A stretch of 64,000 bases of DNA from JACVRN01 sp036403815 (GCA_036403815.1 DASWQH010000054.1:1-64000), one strand, 5' to 3'. Numbered from the stretch's first letter, positions 43,581 through 53,098 are shown. Notes: generated by a model from the letters alone, not told the origin. Translations and numbers: made by a program.

Positions 43581-44609
43581 TCAGTATTTCGTGCTCGCTC
43601 CGAAGACGTGGCGGTCTCGCATGTCGTAAGCGCGCAGCATCAATCGCGGCGCGAACCTCAGGAGCATGAGCATCAGGGAAATCTTGCGGCTCTTGAGAAA
43701 AGCATTCGCATCCGACAGACCTTCAATCGCGCCCTTCGCATCGCGTTCAAAGAAGGCGCGCTTGCCTTCATGAAAGCGCTGCATCGCGCGAAAGCGAGCC
43801 ATGGCCTGCGTCAATGTCTCACGTTCCTGCGGCTTTAATTCCAGATTCCTTTCCGCTTTCTCCAAGACCATTAGAATGTGCCTGCACATCCAGACCGGAT
43901 CAGACGAGAGACTTCCGCGTCGCTTACGGTAGCGCGCAAGCACCTCTCTATGATAAGCGATGCGCCCGCCCATCTTTACAATCCGCAGCCACAGGTCGAA
44001 ATCCTCGGAGCTACGCAAAGATTCGTCAAAGAGTCCGACTCTCAGCACGGTCTCGCGTCGCGCCATAGCGCAGATCATGACGTTACATTCCTGCCTGACC
44101 AGACTCTCAAAAGTCACGTCGCCCTCAGACGGGCACATCTCCATAAAACGCTGCCCAGCCTCCGGCGCGTCTCCGAAGACTTGTGCATCAGGGTAAAGCA
44201 CATCGAGGTTAGAGTCGGCGAGCATCAACGCGGTCTGAGCTTCCAGATAGTTTGAAAGCCACACGTCGTCTGCATCAAGTAGAGCTATGAAGCGCCCGCG
44301 CGCCACACGAACGGCGCTGTTGCGCGCTCCGCTCAAGCCTCGATTCTCCTGCCTGATGTAAACGATGCGCTGCATGTAAGGCTCAAGCACGCGCTCAAGC
44401 TCTTGTGAATCGGGCGAGCCGTCGTTGACTACAATTACCTCGTAATCCTTGAAGGTCTGCGCGAAGGCCGAATCAAGCGCTTCTTTAATAAACCCGGAAA
44501 CGTTAAAGGCAGGTACGATGACGCTCACCAGGGGTTGCGGACAGGCTGTACCATCATCACCACCATCGCGCTTGACGCTTTCAACCTGTGCCGAATCTAC
44601 GGTCATCAA
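43581..44609 (-). CDS. GT2 glycosyltransferase
   Basis: 342-aa inverting GT-A enzyme. The family 2 fold is seen in VSVIVPAFNVSGFIKEALDSAFAQTFKDYEVIVVNDGSPD, then NSAVRVARGRFIALLDADDVW, with the metal-binding DAD near residue 117. A region (ETVLRVGLFDESLRSSEDFDLWLRI) with the conserved ED follows. The C-terminal 90 residues are helical and variable. No membrane segment is obvious. It overlaps the gene upstream by four bases and is followed by GT4 paralogue b after five bases, so this is a tightly packed operon. Confidence 0.92.
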   Translation of the reverse strand: MMTVDSAQVESVKRDGGDDGTACPQPLVSVIVPAFNVSGFIKEALDSAFAQTFKDYEVIVVNDGSPDSQELERVLEPYMQRIVYIRQENRGLSGARNSAVRVARGRFIALLDADDVWLSNYLEAQTALMLADSNLDVLYPDAQVFGDAPEAGQRFMEMCPSEGDVTFESLVRQECNVMICAMARRETVLRVGLFDESLRSSEDFDLWLRIVKMGGRIAYHREVLARYRKRRGSLSSDPVWMCRHILMVLEKAERNLELKPQERETLTQAMARFRAMQRFHEGKRAFFERDAKGAIEGLSDANAFLKSRKISLMLMLLRFAPRLMLRAYDMRDRHVFGASTKY

Positions 44610-45847
44610 GCGTCCCTCCCCTGCACCCTTGCAGTAGCCTGCGGCGCGACTGCGGATGACTGCTGCACATTGCTCGCATGCGAGGCGACAGGCTCGCGTA
44701 TAGGCTCCCAGCGCGCGTAGCGTTCGCCGCGCAGGAATTTGTAGACGGCCAAGAGCGATGCCAGATTGGCGAGCACGAAATACTGCGGAAGCGCAAACAG
44801 ACGGCTGCGCGCTCCAGCAGATTCAAGCAACCAGCCCGCAAGCGCCGCCAGATAAAAGAAGACTTGCGCGATGAGCGCCGCCGCGAAGAACAGGTTATGC
44901 GGCGCAAGCACAAGCGAGGCGGCGAAGATAGCCACCAGAAAGAACGGCACCAGATAGCGCATAATCTTGTGCGAGAAAAGCTCCACCGCATAGAAGCCGC
45001 CCTTGAGCGGATTCATCATTGCGCGATGCCGCCAGAGGTCTGTGAAGGTCTGCGTGATGATACGCACACGCATACTCAGCTCTCGATTCGAGCGATGGTT
45101 CGTCTCCTCCGTGCAGACGGCTTCCGGCTCGAAGACTGCTCGAAGTCCCTGCTCGACCATCACCGTTGCAATCAGAAAATCGCTGCACGCTTCCGGGTAC
45201 ATCGGGACATAAGCCGCGCGCCGCACGCTGTAGAGACAGCCCGAAGCACCTATCAGAGAACAGGCGCGGCTCTCGTGCCGCTTGATAAAAGTCTCGTACT
45301 CCCAGTAAGAGCGCGCACCCTGCCCCGTGTTCGAGCTTGAAGGGTCAACGTAGATGAGACGGCCTGCGACGCAGCCGACCGAGGCGTCTGCGAAATTCGG
45401 CATCATGACTCTCAGCACATCCGGCTGATAAAGAGTCGTCGCATCGGAGAAGAGAATAATTTCGCCCTGCGCCTCTAAGACAGCAGCGTTCTGCACAGCC
45501 GTCTTGCCCAGACGCTCCGGCTGGCGCAAGAGTCTCACGCCGCGTGACGCGAACGACAAAACAATCTCGTCCGTCCTGTCCGTAGAGCAATCCGAAGCGA
45601 CTATGATCTCCATCTTCTCCGGCGGGTAATCCAGTTGGAGCGTGTTCTCCAGCTTCAACCCCAGGTCTCGCTCTTCGTTGTAAGCCGTGATGATGACGGT
45701 GACATTCGGCTCATGTGCGGCGCGTCGCACATCTCGCCCGCGAAGGCGGCTGACGATTAGCACCAGCAGAGGATAACCTGCATAGGTATAGAAGAACGCC
45801 GCCGCGCTCAACCAGAAAACCACTTCTGCCGCAAACCGTATCGTCAT
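44606..45847 (-). CDS. Membrane-bound GT2 glycosyltransferase
   Basis: 413-aa enzyme with an N-terminal membrane helix (about 7-27), a GT-A catalytic domain (NVTVIITAYNEERDLGLKLENTL, VASDCSTDRTDEI, GEIILFSDATTLYQPD) and three C-terminal hydrophobic segments from about residue 285 to 365. This is the layout of processive or membrane-associated family 2 enzymes such as hyaluronan/cellulose-synthase relatives, but the QxxRW motif of processive members is not evident (only RSNRELSMRVRIITQTF is found at that place), so a single-transfer role is more likely. It starts two bases after the O-antigen-ligase-like gene and overlaps the next GT2 gene by four. Confidence 0.88.
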   Translation of the reverse strand: MTIRFAAEVVFWLSAAAFFYTYAGYPLLVLIVSRLRGRDVRRAAHEPNVTVIITAYNEERDLGLKLENTLQLDYPPEKMEIIVASDCSTDRTDEIVLSFASRGVRLLRQPERLGKTAVQNAAVLEAQGEIILFSDATTLYQPDVLRVMMPNFADASVGCVAGRLIYVDPSSSNTGQGARSYWEYETFIKRHESRACSLIGASGCLYSVRRAAYVPMYPEACSDFLIATVMVEQGLRAVFEPEAVCTEETNHRSNRELSMRVRIITQTFTDLWRHRAMMNPLKGGFYAVELFSHKIMRYLVPFFLVAIFAASLVLAPHNLFFAAALIAQVFFYLAALAGWLLESAGARSRLFALPQYFVLANLASLLAVYKFLRGERYARWEPIREPVASHASNVQQSSAVAPQATARVQGRDA

Positions 45848-45849
45848 GC

Positions 45850-47526
45850 TTATCTCAAAACAGCTTCCGCCTCCGGCAACACCGCTACTCGCTCCGCTCT
45901 CTCTTCAACCTTTGCAGTTGGAGCTTCACCTTCGACAATTTTCACAGCTTCTTCGTCCAACTGGTACATGCGCCGCAGGCAGATTGAGTAGCCGACCAGA
46001 TAATAGACGTACCAGTGATAGGCTACAGAGGCAAAGAAGCTCCCGATCATGTAAGCGACGATGCTCGCCTGAAGGCCGATTGACATGTAATAGAAGCGCG
46101 AGCTTTGCCGCGTGTCTAAAGTCTCGCGCTCGATTTCCCGCAGCCGCTTAAACGGCGTGAGCATGAACAGAATGTAGACGATCATGGCCGCCAGCCCCAT
46201 CTCGGCTGCGACCTGCGTGTAGGCGTTGTGGCTGACAAGCTCGCGTATGGAAACGGTGTGGAAGTTGCCCATGCCGATGCCGAAGAGCGGGTGCTTGGCG
46301 GCGACTATAATCGAGCGTATGAGCACCTGCTGTCGCATGTTGGCGGAGCCGAACGAGTCGCGGCTGTGGTCAAGGATTGATCCCAATCGCTCGCCGTAGC
46401 TTCCGGGCGCAAGCGCCATGAAGGCTCCGAGGAAGACAAACATCGAAAGCATGACCGCCAAGCGATGCTTGCGGCCTATCTTCCAGCAGAGGACTCCGAG
46501 CGCTCCGGCCAGAGCCAGAGAACCGCCGCGCGAGAACGTGACCACGATGCCCGCCATCGAAAGCGCGCCGCAGGCTGCGTAACCCAGCTTGACGAAAATA
46601 TTGCGCGTCGTGAACAGCAACGCAACTATGATGGGGAAGATGGTCGCTAAGTGAAGCGCCATGTCGTTCGGGTTGCCGAACATGCCGCCGATTGAGCCTG
46701 AGACGCGATAGCCTTCGACCGTCAGATTGCCGGACTGGTAATCGCCCAGCGCTTCGAGGCTCAAATAAACGCTGACCGCAATTCCTAAAAGCAGAAGCCC
46801 ACGCAGACGCCACTTCGTCCGCACGACGTTTATCATCACGATGAACATCAGCACGGCCTTTATGAACGCGTCGTTAAAAGTATCCCACGCCTCTTTCGGA
46901 TTAATCGCAAACGGGATAGAGAGCAATCCGGCCAGACACAGCAAGAGCAGCAGGTTGACCTCGCGCGGTCGCGCCGTCAGATTTCCTTCCAGTGCGAGTT
47001 GCGTAGGGAAGAAGATAAGGAGCGTCGAGATGGCAAGCACAAATGCTATCGAAGTAAATGATGAGAGCGCCGGAATCAGCTCATACGGGCGAAAGTAGAG
47101 TACACCCGTAAACAGAAAAAGCCCCGCGTAACTGAGAACATGGCCGCGTCTTTTCAGCCAGTTCTCTTTCGGAGCCGTCTGCTTTTCTCTAGTCTTGGGT
47201 CGCGGCACGGGTAGCCGCTCAACCACGACCGCGCTATTTTCAACTCGTTCCTTTTCGTCCGTCTTCAGCTCAACGACAGTCGCCCATGAATCCGCAGCCT
47301 CTACATCTTCGTCATCAGGCTTGCGGTGAAGACTTGCGAAGGATTCTTCCGCAACTTCACATACGTCTTTAGCTCGCCCGCCTTTGGTGACAGGCTCATA
47401 GTCTGTGAAATGGCGGTCACGTCTCATTCTGCGGCACTCTAGGGACTTAAAAGCCTGGACGCTTGCCGAGGCGAGCGCCATGAGCATTGTCGAGCGATAA
47501 CCACGGTTGCGGGGCAACGCATCCAT
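45850..47526 (-). CDS. O-antigen ligase/polymerase-like membrane protein (1)
   Basis: 558-aa protein with about ten hydrophobic helices after residue 125. The Wzy_C/O-antigen ligase region includes GMFGNPNDMALHLATIFPI and the periplasmic loop HPLFGIGMGNFHTVSIRELVSHNAYTQVAAEMGL. It resembles the exosortase-A-associated putative O-glycosylation ligase group and could polymerise repeat units or transfer glycan to an acceptor; these cannot be separated by sequence. The first roughly 120 residues are charged and low-complexity, unlike the family, so the true start may be later or the region is a cytoplasmic extension. A short cytosolic tail ends the protein. It is the first gene of the operon running down to the heparinase region. 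Confidence 0.86.
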   Translation of the reverse strand: MDALPRNRGYRSTMLMALASASVQAFKSLECRRMRRDRHFTDYEPVTKGGRAKDVCEVAEESFASLHRKPDDEDVEAADSWATVVELKTDEKERVENSAVVVERLPVPRPKTREKQTAPKENWLKRRGHVLSYAGLFLFTGVLYFRPYELIPALSSFTSIAFVLAISTLLIFFPTQLALEGNLTARPREVNLLLLLCLAGLLSIPFAINPKEAWDTFNDAFIKAVLMFIVMINVVRTKWRLRGLLLLGIAVSVYLSLEALGDYQSGNLTVEGYRVSGSIGGMFGNPNDMALHLATIFPIIVALLFTTRNIFVKLGYAACGALSMAGIVVTFSRGGSLALAGALGVLCWKIGRKHRLAVMLSMFVFLGAFMALAPGSYGERLGSILDHSRDSFGSANMRQQVLIRSIIVAAKHPLFGIGMGNFHTVSIRELVSHNAYTQVAAEMGLAAMIVYILFMLTPFKRLREIERETLDTRQSSRFYYMSIGLQASIVAYMIGSFFASVAYHWYVYYLVGYSICLRRMYQLDEEAVKIVEGEAPTAKVEERAERVAVLPEAEAVLR

Positions 47527-47674
47527 GATTCTACTGCTATTTCTTCATCTTCTTTCGCAGGCGCGCTGGCTCTTGAATGCGAGAGAGAGCAAAATCTTGA
47601 GAGTCCCCGAAAATGCGCTCGTAGACTTCCCCCCAAAAGGACGGCTCGACTCGCCCTTTATTCTACCAGAAACA

Positions 47675-47711
47675 GAGAGTTCACCAACTATACGAAAGTC
47701 GGTGAACTCTC
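47675..47711 (-). terminator. Strong hairpin after the sigma-like regulator gene
   Basis: A perfect 11-bp stem, GAGAGTTCACC at 47675-47685 and GGTGAACTCTC at 47701-47711, encloses a 15-nt loop. It lies 55 bp beyond the stop of the minus-strand gene at 47766-48953. The sequence after it on the minus strand (TGTTTCTGG) is only moderately T-rich, so it is a possible but not a textbook terminator. It separates that gene from the O-antigen-ligase operon. Confidence 0.5.
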
Positions 47712-47765
47712 AAAGTTCCGGTTCAGTCCTGTGGCGGTCTGCTCAAACACACCCAGGCGCGGCCT

Positions 47766-48953
47766 TCAGACCGCGACACTTTCTTCGTCGCCCACGAGCA
47801 CGAGCGCACGCACTCTTTCGCGCAGCGCTATCTCGAACCGTCGCGCCTCTTCAATCTCCGAAAATGCAAGGGCGCGCAGCTCCTGCTCAATGCGGCGGCG
47901 GTAATCCGAAACGAGTGAATCAGAAACTCCCAGGGTGGCCGCGACTTCCAGTTGCGTCGCGTGATACGGGCTTAAGTAACAGTGCCACAAAACTCCGAGC
48001 ATACGATTGTACTGCTTGACCTTGCCCCGCACGCTCTCGTGCAAGCCTTTTAAGAACTGATCGACGTAGCCCGCGGCGGCGCGCTCAGATTCCCGGCGCA
48101 GTAAGCCTTCCTCAGGATTATCGCCCACGTCCACAGGCTCAAACTGTATCCCGCCTTCATCCCCTTCGTCTCCGCCCAAAGGCACAAGGTATATGTCCAT
48201 CACGGGCAGGCGCGACATCACGAGGCTGCGAAGCGTGCGCACGTCCACAGGGGAATCCGCCGCCTCCAAAACAGAGATAATCAAATCCTCCAGATCAGAG
48301 TTGCTGATTACGACCTGCGCATCGCCTGTGCATCCGACCATGCGCGTATCGCGCTGGCGCATAGGAATCATCTGTACGCGCTGCTCCAGGTCGTGCGCTT
48401 CCCTTTTCTGCTTGCTGCTCTGCCACTCGGAGAGGCCGTAAACTCTATCCACCAGACGGCGATGCGGCTCGTCGTCCATCCCGGAAGAATCGAAGCGGCG
48501 GAAATTGGCGCTCGATTGAATCAGTGTGGAGATGCGGCGCGCCAGACGATAGGATTCCGGGTGTCGCTTGCGAAGCTCTGCCGTCAGAAGGTTTGTCAGC
48601 TCAATCTGCCCTATCTCACACTCTATCTCCGCATCCGTCATGCTCGTGTCAAGGTAGTGCTGAAAACGCCCCTTGCTCAAAAGAAGCACGAACAGTTCCT
48701 GCGTGAGGTCTGTGTGAGCATTCTGCGCGCCCTCCTCAACGAGAAGGCCGGCACTGCGCGAGGCGCGCACGAGCGGGTGATGGCAGACGATGCGGTGAAG
48801 GTCTGTCCAGAGTTGTGTTACGTCCGAACGACGCAGAGAGTTGACCCACTGGGCGCTCTTCGAATGGCGCTCCCCGTAGGTGCGCGGCGTGCGCGGCTGT
48901 TCCTTAAGAGCGCTCATGGTTGAATCTGGGTGATTGGTGCCGGTTGATTTCAC
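47766..48953 (-). CDS. Putative regulator with a sigma-region-4-like helix-turn-helix
   Basis: 395-aa soluble protein. Near residues 325-365, YHATQLEVAATLGVSDSLVSDYRRRIEQELRAL has the length and spacing of a sigma-70 region 4 or LuxR-like helix-turn-helix (helix, turn at GVS, recognition helix SLVSDYRRRI). The earlier part is helical and has a segment (TDLTQELFVLLLSKGRFQHYLDTSMTDAEIECEIGQIE) that resembles sigma region 2 in style but lacks its clear core motifs. A Gly/Asp/Glu-rich linker is at about 258-275. It may be a divergent sigma-factor-like regulator. Its position next to a small zinc-finger gene on the opposite strand and beside the polysaccharide operon could indicate local control. 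Target genes are unknown. Confidence 0.6.
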   Translation of the reverse strand: MKSTGTNHPDSTMSALKEQPRTPRTYGERHSKSAQWVNSLRRSDVTQLWTDLHRIVCHHPLVRASRSAGLLVEEGAQNAHTDLTQELFVLLLSKGRFQHYLDTSMTDAEIECEIGQIELTNLLTAELRKRHPESYRLARRISTLIQSSANFRRFDSSGMDDEPHRRLVDRVYGLSEWQSSKQKREAHDLEQRVQMIPMRQRDTRMVGCTGDAQVVISNSDLEDLIISVLEAADSPVDVRTLRSLVMSRLPVMDIYLVPLGGDEGDEGGIQFEPVDVGDNPEEGLLRRESERAAAGYVDQFLKGLHESVRGKVKQYNRMLGVLWHCYLSPYHATQLEVAATLGVSDSLVSDYRRRIEQELRALAFSEIEEARRFEIALRERVRALVLVGDEESVAV

Positions 48954-49702
48954 GGTTCTTAGTCTTGTTTTAGGTATGAGAAGCGCAAGGTTTTTTTAGC
49001 ATCAAGCAGGTATCAGCGAATAATCAGGATAAAGCGTTCAGGTAACATCCGTGTTGTCTACATTGAGCGCGTGCCCATCCACCTAGCTCTGCTTTCGGAG
49101 GGGAGTAGAACGAGAGCCTTTAGGGCTAATCAGTCATGAGCATCACGCTTATGCCGGAATTTGAACCTTATGGCGGGTCGCGTGCGACCTTTGGAGGGGT
49201 CGCGCACGAAAGTTAGAGCGGCGATTATTACTTCCCTCTCCCACGGGGGATTTAACCTCTGCTACCCGCAAAAGCCTGCATGTACGAGACCTTGCCGGAG
49301 AACCGCGCTTGGATTTTGACCGCAAAAGGGGAATCGGCGCGGCCAACTACAGAAAGGGGAATCAAGGAGCTTTGAGCCTCCCTGACTGACAGAAAAGATG
49401 TTATCAGCAAAAAGCTTTTTGAGCAACATCTTTTTACACAACGGCCAAAATATTGATATGACTTGAAAAAAGAGGCGCTTATCCCCCATCAAGTTTTGGA
49501 AGCAGGGGGCAATTAGCGCTTTCTTCTTGATGACCAGGCATAAGCGTCCGCCTTGAGTTTGAGAATTGGTTTGATGGCAGCCTCAGTCTTTCTTGCCCCT
49601 TAATTTTGCTGCTCTTTTGCTACGGCGGTGCGTTTTACGGTTTGGACAATAGCTCTAAGACTATTCGAGCAAAAGAGGTATGCGGGGAGCGAAGGTGAGC
49701 AG
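48954..49702. other. Long divergent intergenic region
   Basis: About 750 bp between the minus-strand sigma-like gene and the plus-strand zinc-finger gene. It holds a hairpin-forming GC-rich segment near 49172-49209 (GGGTCGCGTGCGACC followed by GGGGTCGCGCACG), an imperfect inverted pair around 49396-49434 (AAAAGATGTT and AACATCTTTT with AAAAAGCTTTTT between), and AT-rich DNA near 49440-49470 that suits a promoter. A 26-codon frame at 49136-49216 lacks a ribosome binding site. No RNA gene is recognised. Two promoters pointing outward are expected. Confidence 0.5.
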
Positions 49703-50026
49703 ATGAGGACATCGAGCGTAACAGTATTTTGTAAACAGGCCACTTGCCCATCGAGCGAGACGCTGCTTTCGTATCATGCTCCAGAGACGGCGTTCGAGCA
49801 GGCGCAGTGGATTACATATCACCTTGAGTCATGCGAATTCTGCGCGGCAGAGTCCCGGCTGCTTGCCGAGCACGAGGCGTCGGAAGAAGAATATCCTTTG
49901 ACGGAGATTCCAGCTCACCTGCGCTCGCTAGCAGAAGCGCTGTTGGGCAAGACAGGGCTATCCGGCCTCATTTCTCTTTCAGAAACCTCTTATGAGAAAG
50001 AGCGTTTGACGCTGACGGACGCTTAA
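49703..50026 (+). CDS. Small zinc-finger-like protein (anti-sigma ZAS-like)
   Basis: 107-aa protein from ATG at 49703, chosen because AAGGTGAG lies six bases upstream; the longer GTG frame at 49628 has no such site. Residues 46-56 (ITYHLESCEFCAAE) show H-x3-C-x2-C, the signature of zinc-binding anti-sigma domains of the ZAS type, in a compact helical context. There is no membrane segment and no output domain, so it would be a soluble, redox- or metal-responsive anti-sigma or adaptor protein. A second cysteine pair (CKQATC) precedes the domain. It is divergent from the sigma-like gene at 47766-48953, which makes a functional pair possible but unproven. Confidence 0.65.
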   Translation: MRTSSVTVFCKQATCPSSETLLSYHAPETAFEQAQWITYHLESCEFCAAESRLLAEHEASEEEYPLTEIPAHLRSLAEALLGKTGLSGLISLSETSYEKERLTLTDA

Positions 50027-50149
50027 GAGGATTTCAAATATTCAGAAAGCCTCTCACGGCTCGTACCCCTTTTCGCCCTATTCTCGCTTCGGACAATCCA
50101 AGGGAATAAATTTACAGCCTATCTGGACTGAGTTTTCAGAAAACCGGAT

Positions 50150-51976
50150 TCAATCTTCCTTCGCCCCTCCATACAACTCTTCAATCAGCGCGCGATACTT
50201 CTCATCAACCACACGTCTTTTGACTTTGAGCGTCGGGGTCAATTCTCCGCCGTCGATGGTGAACTCTTCGTGGAGAAGCGCGACGCGGCGCACGCGCTCG
50301 TATTCATTCAACTCCGTGGTGAGTTGTGCAACTTCGCTCTGCACGATTTTGATAGCGACGGGAGCGCGACTCAATTCGGCGTGCGTCTTAGGCAGCTCAG
50401 CTCCGGCCTGTTTCATGGCTTCGCCGAGGGCTTCCCAATCGGGAACGATCAAAGCGGCGGGCTGCTTGCGCCCCGCGCCTATGACTACTACCTGACTAAC
50501 AAGCTCGCTCTGCTTGATGAGACTTTCGACCAGTTGAGGGGCGATGTACTTGCCGTTCGAGAGCTTGAAGAGGTCTTTCTTGCGATCCGTAATATAAAGA
50601 TGGCCGCGCGCGTCCATGCGCCCGACATCGCCCGTGGCGAACCATCCGTCTCGGATGACCTCTGCCGTCTCTTCGGGCTTTCCGTAATAGCCACGCATGA
50701 TGTTCGGCCCGCGCACTATGATTTCGCCATCGTCGGCTATCTTCACGTCGATTCCGGGAAAGACAAGCCCGACAGAGCCTACGACATTCTCGTCCGGGCG
50801 ATTGGCCGAGACGATGCAGGTCTCCGTCATGCCGTAGCCCTGAAGAATCGGAATGTTTGCGGCAAGAAATGAATATGAGAGCGTGGGCGAAAGCGCCGCT
50901 CCGCCTGAAACGAAATAGCGTAGGCGGCCTCCCACGCCTTCTCTCCACTTGGAGAAGACCAGACGGTCTGCAACCGCCTGCTTGAACTTGAGTGAGAGCG
51001 GAACGCGCTTTCCCTTGTCTCTCAACTCGGCGTAGCGTTGGCCGACCGTCATCGCGTCTTCAAAGACTTTGCGCTTCCAGCCCTTCGCAGAAAGCCCGCG
51101 CTTGACTATCTTGTGATAGACCTTCTCGAAGAGTCTGGGTACGGCGGTCATGATTGTGGGTCGAACTTCGCGCAGGTGTTCGCCTACCTGATCGAACGAG
51201 GCAGAGTAATGAACGGAGACGCCGTTGTAGCAGAAGACGTAGAAGACCGCTCGCTCGAAGATATGAGAAAGCGGAAGCACAGAGAGCGCAACGTCCGTAG
51301 GGAAGATAGGCAGCGTGGAAGAGATTGAAAGCACGTTGGAGATAAAGTTCGAGTGCGTGAGCATCACGCCCTTCGGCTCGCCCGTCGTCCCCGAAGTGTA
51401 GATGATGGTCGCCAGATCATCGGAGCGCACTGCGTTCAGGAAGCGGTCGAAAGCTTTAGGCTCAAGGCTCAGGCGCTCGCGCCCCATTTCTTCCAGCGCC
51501 GCCAAGGTTCCGGCGCGCTCAATGCCTTCGGCGGCCTCTTCGTCAAAGAAGATGATTCGCTCAAGTTGTGCAATGCCTTCCAGACCGGGGAGCGCGTGCT
51601 TGAAGACACGTTTCCCTGAAACAAAGAGCAGGCGTGTGCCGGAGTCCTCCAGTATGTAGCGCACCTGCTCGACGGCCTGCGTGGTGTAGATGGGAACGTT
51701 GATAGCGCCCAGGCTCAGGATTGCCAGGTCAACGATTGACCAGTCGGGACGATTCTCCGAGAGGAGCGCGACGCGGTCTCCGGGTTTGATGCCAAGCTCA
51801 ACTAAACCGAGCGTGACCCATTGGACGCGCTCTATAAACTCTTCTGCCGGAATGCGAACCCAACGGCCATCGCGTTTGTGGTTGAGTGCATCCGTCTTAC
51901 GGTGTTCAAGAATGCCTCCGAGGCACAGCGCTGGAAGAGATTGATAATGCGTAGAAGGGTCTGCCTTTTGACTCAT
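50150..51976 (-). CDS. Long-chain acyl-CoA synthetase (AMP-forming)
   Basis: 608-aa ANL-superfamily enzyme that activates fatty acids to acyl-CoA in the cytoplasm or at the inner membrane. Motifs in order: ATP-binding TIIYTSGTTGEPKG (about residues 190-203), GYGMTET (about 385), the WFATGDVGRMD hinge-region aspartate, and TDRKKDLFKLSNGKYIAPQLVES with the expected C-terminal lysine in the following domain. Length and motif spacing fit the FadD15/long-chain group rather than acetyl-CoA synthetase. It stands alone, convergent with the zinc-finger gene, and has no apparent link to the polysaccharide genes. Confidence 0.94.
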   Translation of the reverse strand: MSQKADPSTHYQSLPALCLGGILEHRKTDALNHKRDGRWVRIPAEEFIERVQWVTLGLVELGIKPGDRVALLSENRPDWSIVDLAILSLGAINVPIYTTQAVEQVRYILEDSGTRLLFVSGKRVFKHALPGLEGIAQLERIIFFDEEAAEGIERAGTLAALEEMGRERLSLEPKAFDRFLNAVRSDDLATIIYTSGTTGEPKGVMLTHSNFISNVLSISSTLPIFPTDVALSVLPLSHIFERAVFYVFCYNGVSVHYSASFDQVGEHLREVRPTIMTAVPRLFEKVYHKIVKRGLSAKGWKRKVFEDAMTVGQRYAELRDKGKRVPLSLKFKQAVADRLVFSKWREGVGGRLRYFVSGGAALSPTLSYSFLAANIPILQGYGMTETCIVSANRPDENVVGSVGLVFPGIDVKIADDGEIIVRGPNIMRGYYGKPEETAEVIRDGWFATGDVGRMDARGHLYITDRKKDLFKLSNGKYIAPQLVESLIKQSELVSQVVVIGAGRKQPAALIVPDWEALGEAMKQAGAELPKTHAELSRAPVAIKIVQSEVAQLTTELNEYERVRRVALLHEEFTIDGGELTPTLKVKRRVVDEKYRALIEELYGGAKED

Positions 51977-52164
51977 TAGAACACGCGCCCCGTGCGCCCC
52001 CTTTCATCAGGAAGCGTGGTGCGCTGTCTCCTTGTAGGAAATCTTTAACTCCAAAAAGCAGGGGAATATGGCTGCAAGTCCGGTACGCTGCCGATAAGCT
52101 TTATGCAGTAAGATTGTCATCATCCCTTTTCGCGCCGCGATATATAAACGTTTAGAAATTTGAA

Positions 52165-52998
52165 TTACTCCGCCCGCCCGTTGTTTCTGACAATATCAAT
52201 CAATGCATCCAACCGCCGATCCGTGTGCTCTTGAGACTCAGCGAGCTTCGCTAACGCTTGCTCCGTACGTGCCTGCGCTTGGCCCAGATCACCGACAACT
52301 TGAGTCAGAGCATTCAAGTTGGTTTCAAATCGCGCCTGATTTTCTTCCGCGCGAGCCTGTGATTGTTCAGTGCGTGCTTGCGCCTGACCTACTTCATTAA
52401 CAATTTGAGTCAGCGCAGACAGGTTTTCTTCTACGCGTACCTGCGACTGCTCCGTGCGTGCTTGCGCCCGGCCTAGGTCGCTAACGATTTGAGTTAGAGC
52501 CGCCAAATTATCTTCTATGCGCTCCTGCCCTTGCTCGTTACGTGCTTGTGCCTGCCCTAAGTTGCTGACAATCTGAGTTAGAGCACTCAAGTTTGCATCA
52601 ACGCGCGCCTGATTTTCTTCCGTGCGCTCCTGCCCTTGCTCGTTACGTGTTTGTGCCTTACCTAAGTCGCTGACGATTTGAGTCAAAGCCTCTAAGTTGG
52701 CTTCGACGCGCGCCTGATTTTCTTCAAAGCGCGATTGCGATTGTTCGGTACGTGATTGCGCCCTGCCAAGGTCACTGACGATCTGAGTCAGAGCGGCCAA
52801 ATTGGCTTCAACGCGCGCCTGATTTTCTTCAAAGCGCGCTTGGTTTTCTTCAAAGCGTGCCTGGGCATCTCCGAGTTGGTTAACCCATACTTCGTGCTGA
52901 TCCATGCGCTCACTGGCACTAATCATCAGCGTAGTGAGCATCTGTATTGCTTCCTCTACGTTCCTGACACGTGGCTCCAAAGGTGCCTGGTCGCTCAT
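52165..52998 (-). CDS. Coiled-coil protein of 28/35-residue heptad repeats
   Basis: 277-aa soluble protein without signal peptide or membrane helix. From about residue 45 it consists of seven repeats of the type ALTQIVSDLGRAQARTEQ followed by SQARFEENQARVEANL. The unit is 28 residues (four heptads), or 35 where an extra heptad (RFEENQA) is present; all lengths are multiples of seven, so the coiled-coil register is kept. The first and last 40 residues are less regular and probably cap the rod. Similar low-complexity proteins are annotated as hypothetical coiled-coil, DUF or apolipoprotein-like. The nucleotide repeats are recent enough to allow unequal recombination. Function is unknown. No operon partner is near. 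Confidence 0.8.
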   Translation of the reverse strand: MSDQAPLEPRVRNVEEAIQMLTTLMISASERMDQHEVWVNQLGDAQARFEENQARFEENQARVEANLAALTQIVSDLGRAQSRTEQSQSRFEENQARVEANLEALTQIVSDLGKAQTRNEQGQERTEENQARVDANLSALTQIVSNLGQAQARNEQGQERIEDNLAALTQIVSDLGRAQARTEQSQVRVEENLSALTQIVNEVGQAQARTEQSQARAEENQARFETNLNALTQVVGDLGQAQARTEQALAKLAESQEHTDRRLDALIDIVRNNGRAE

Positions 52999-53098
52999 TT
53001 CTTTACGCCTCTCTTACCCGCGTTGACCTTACCATCGGTACGCTATGAATCTACCCTACATTCGCTCACTGTAGATATGCAACTGCATGCTTTACGAA

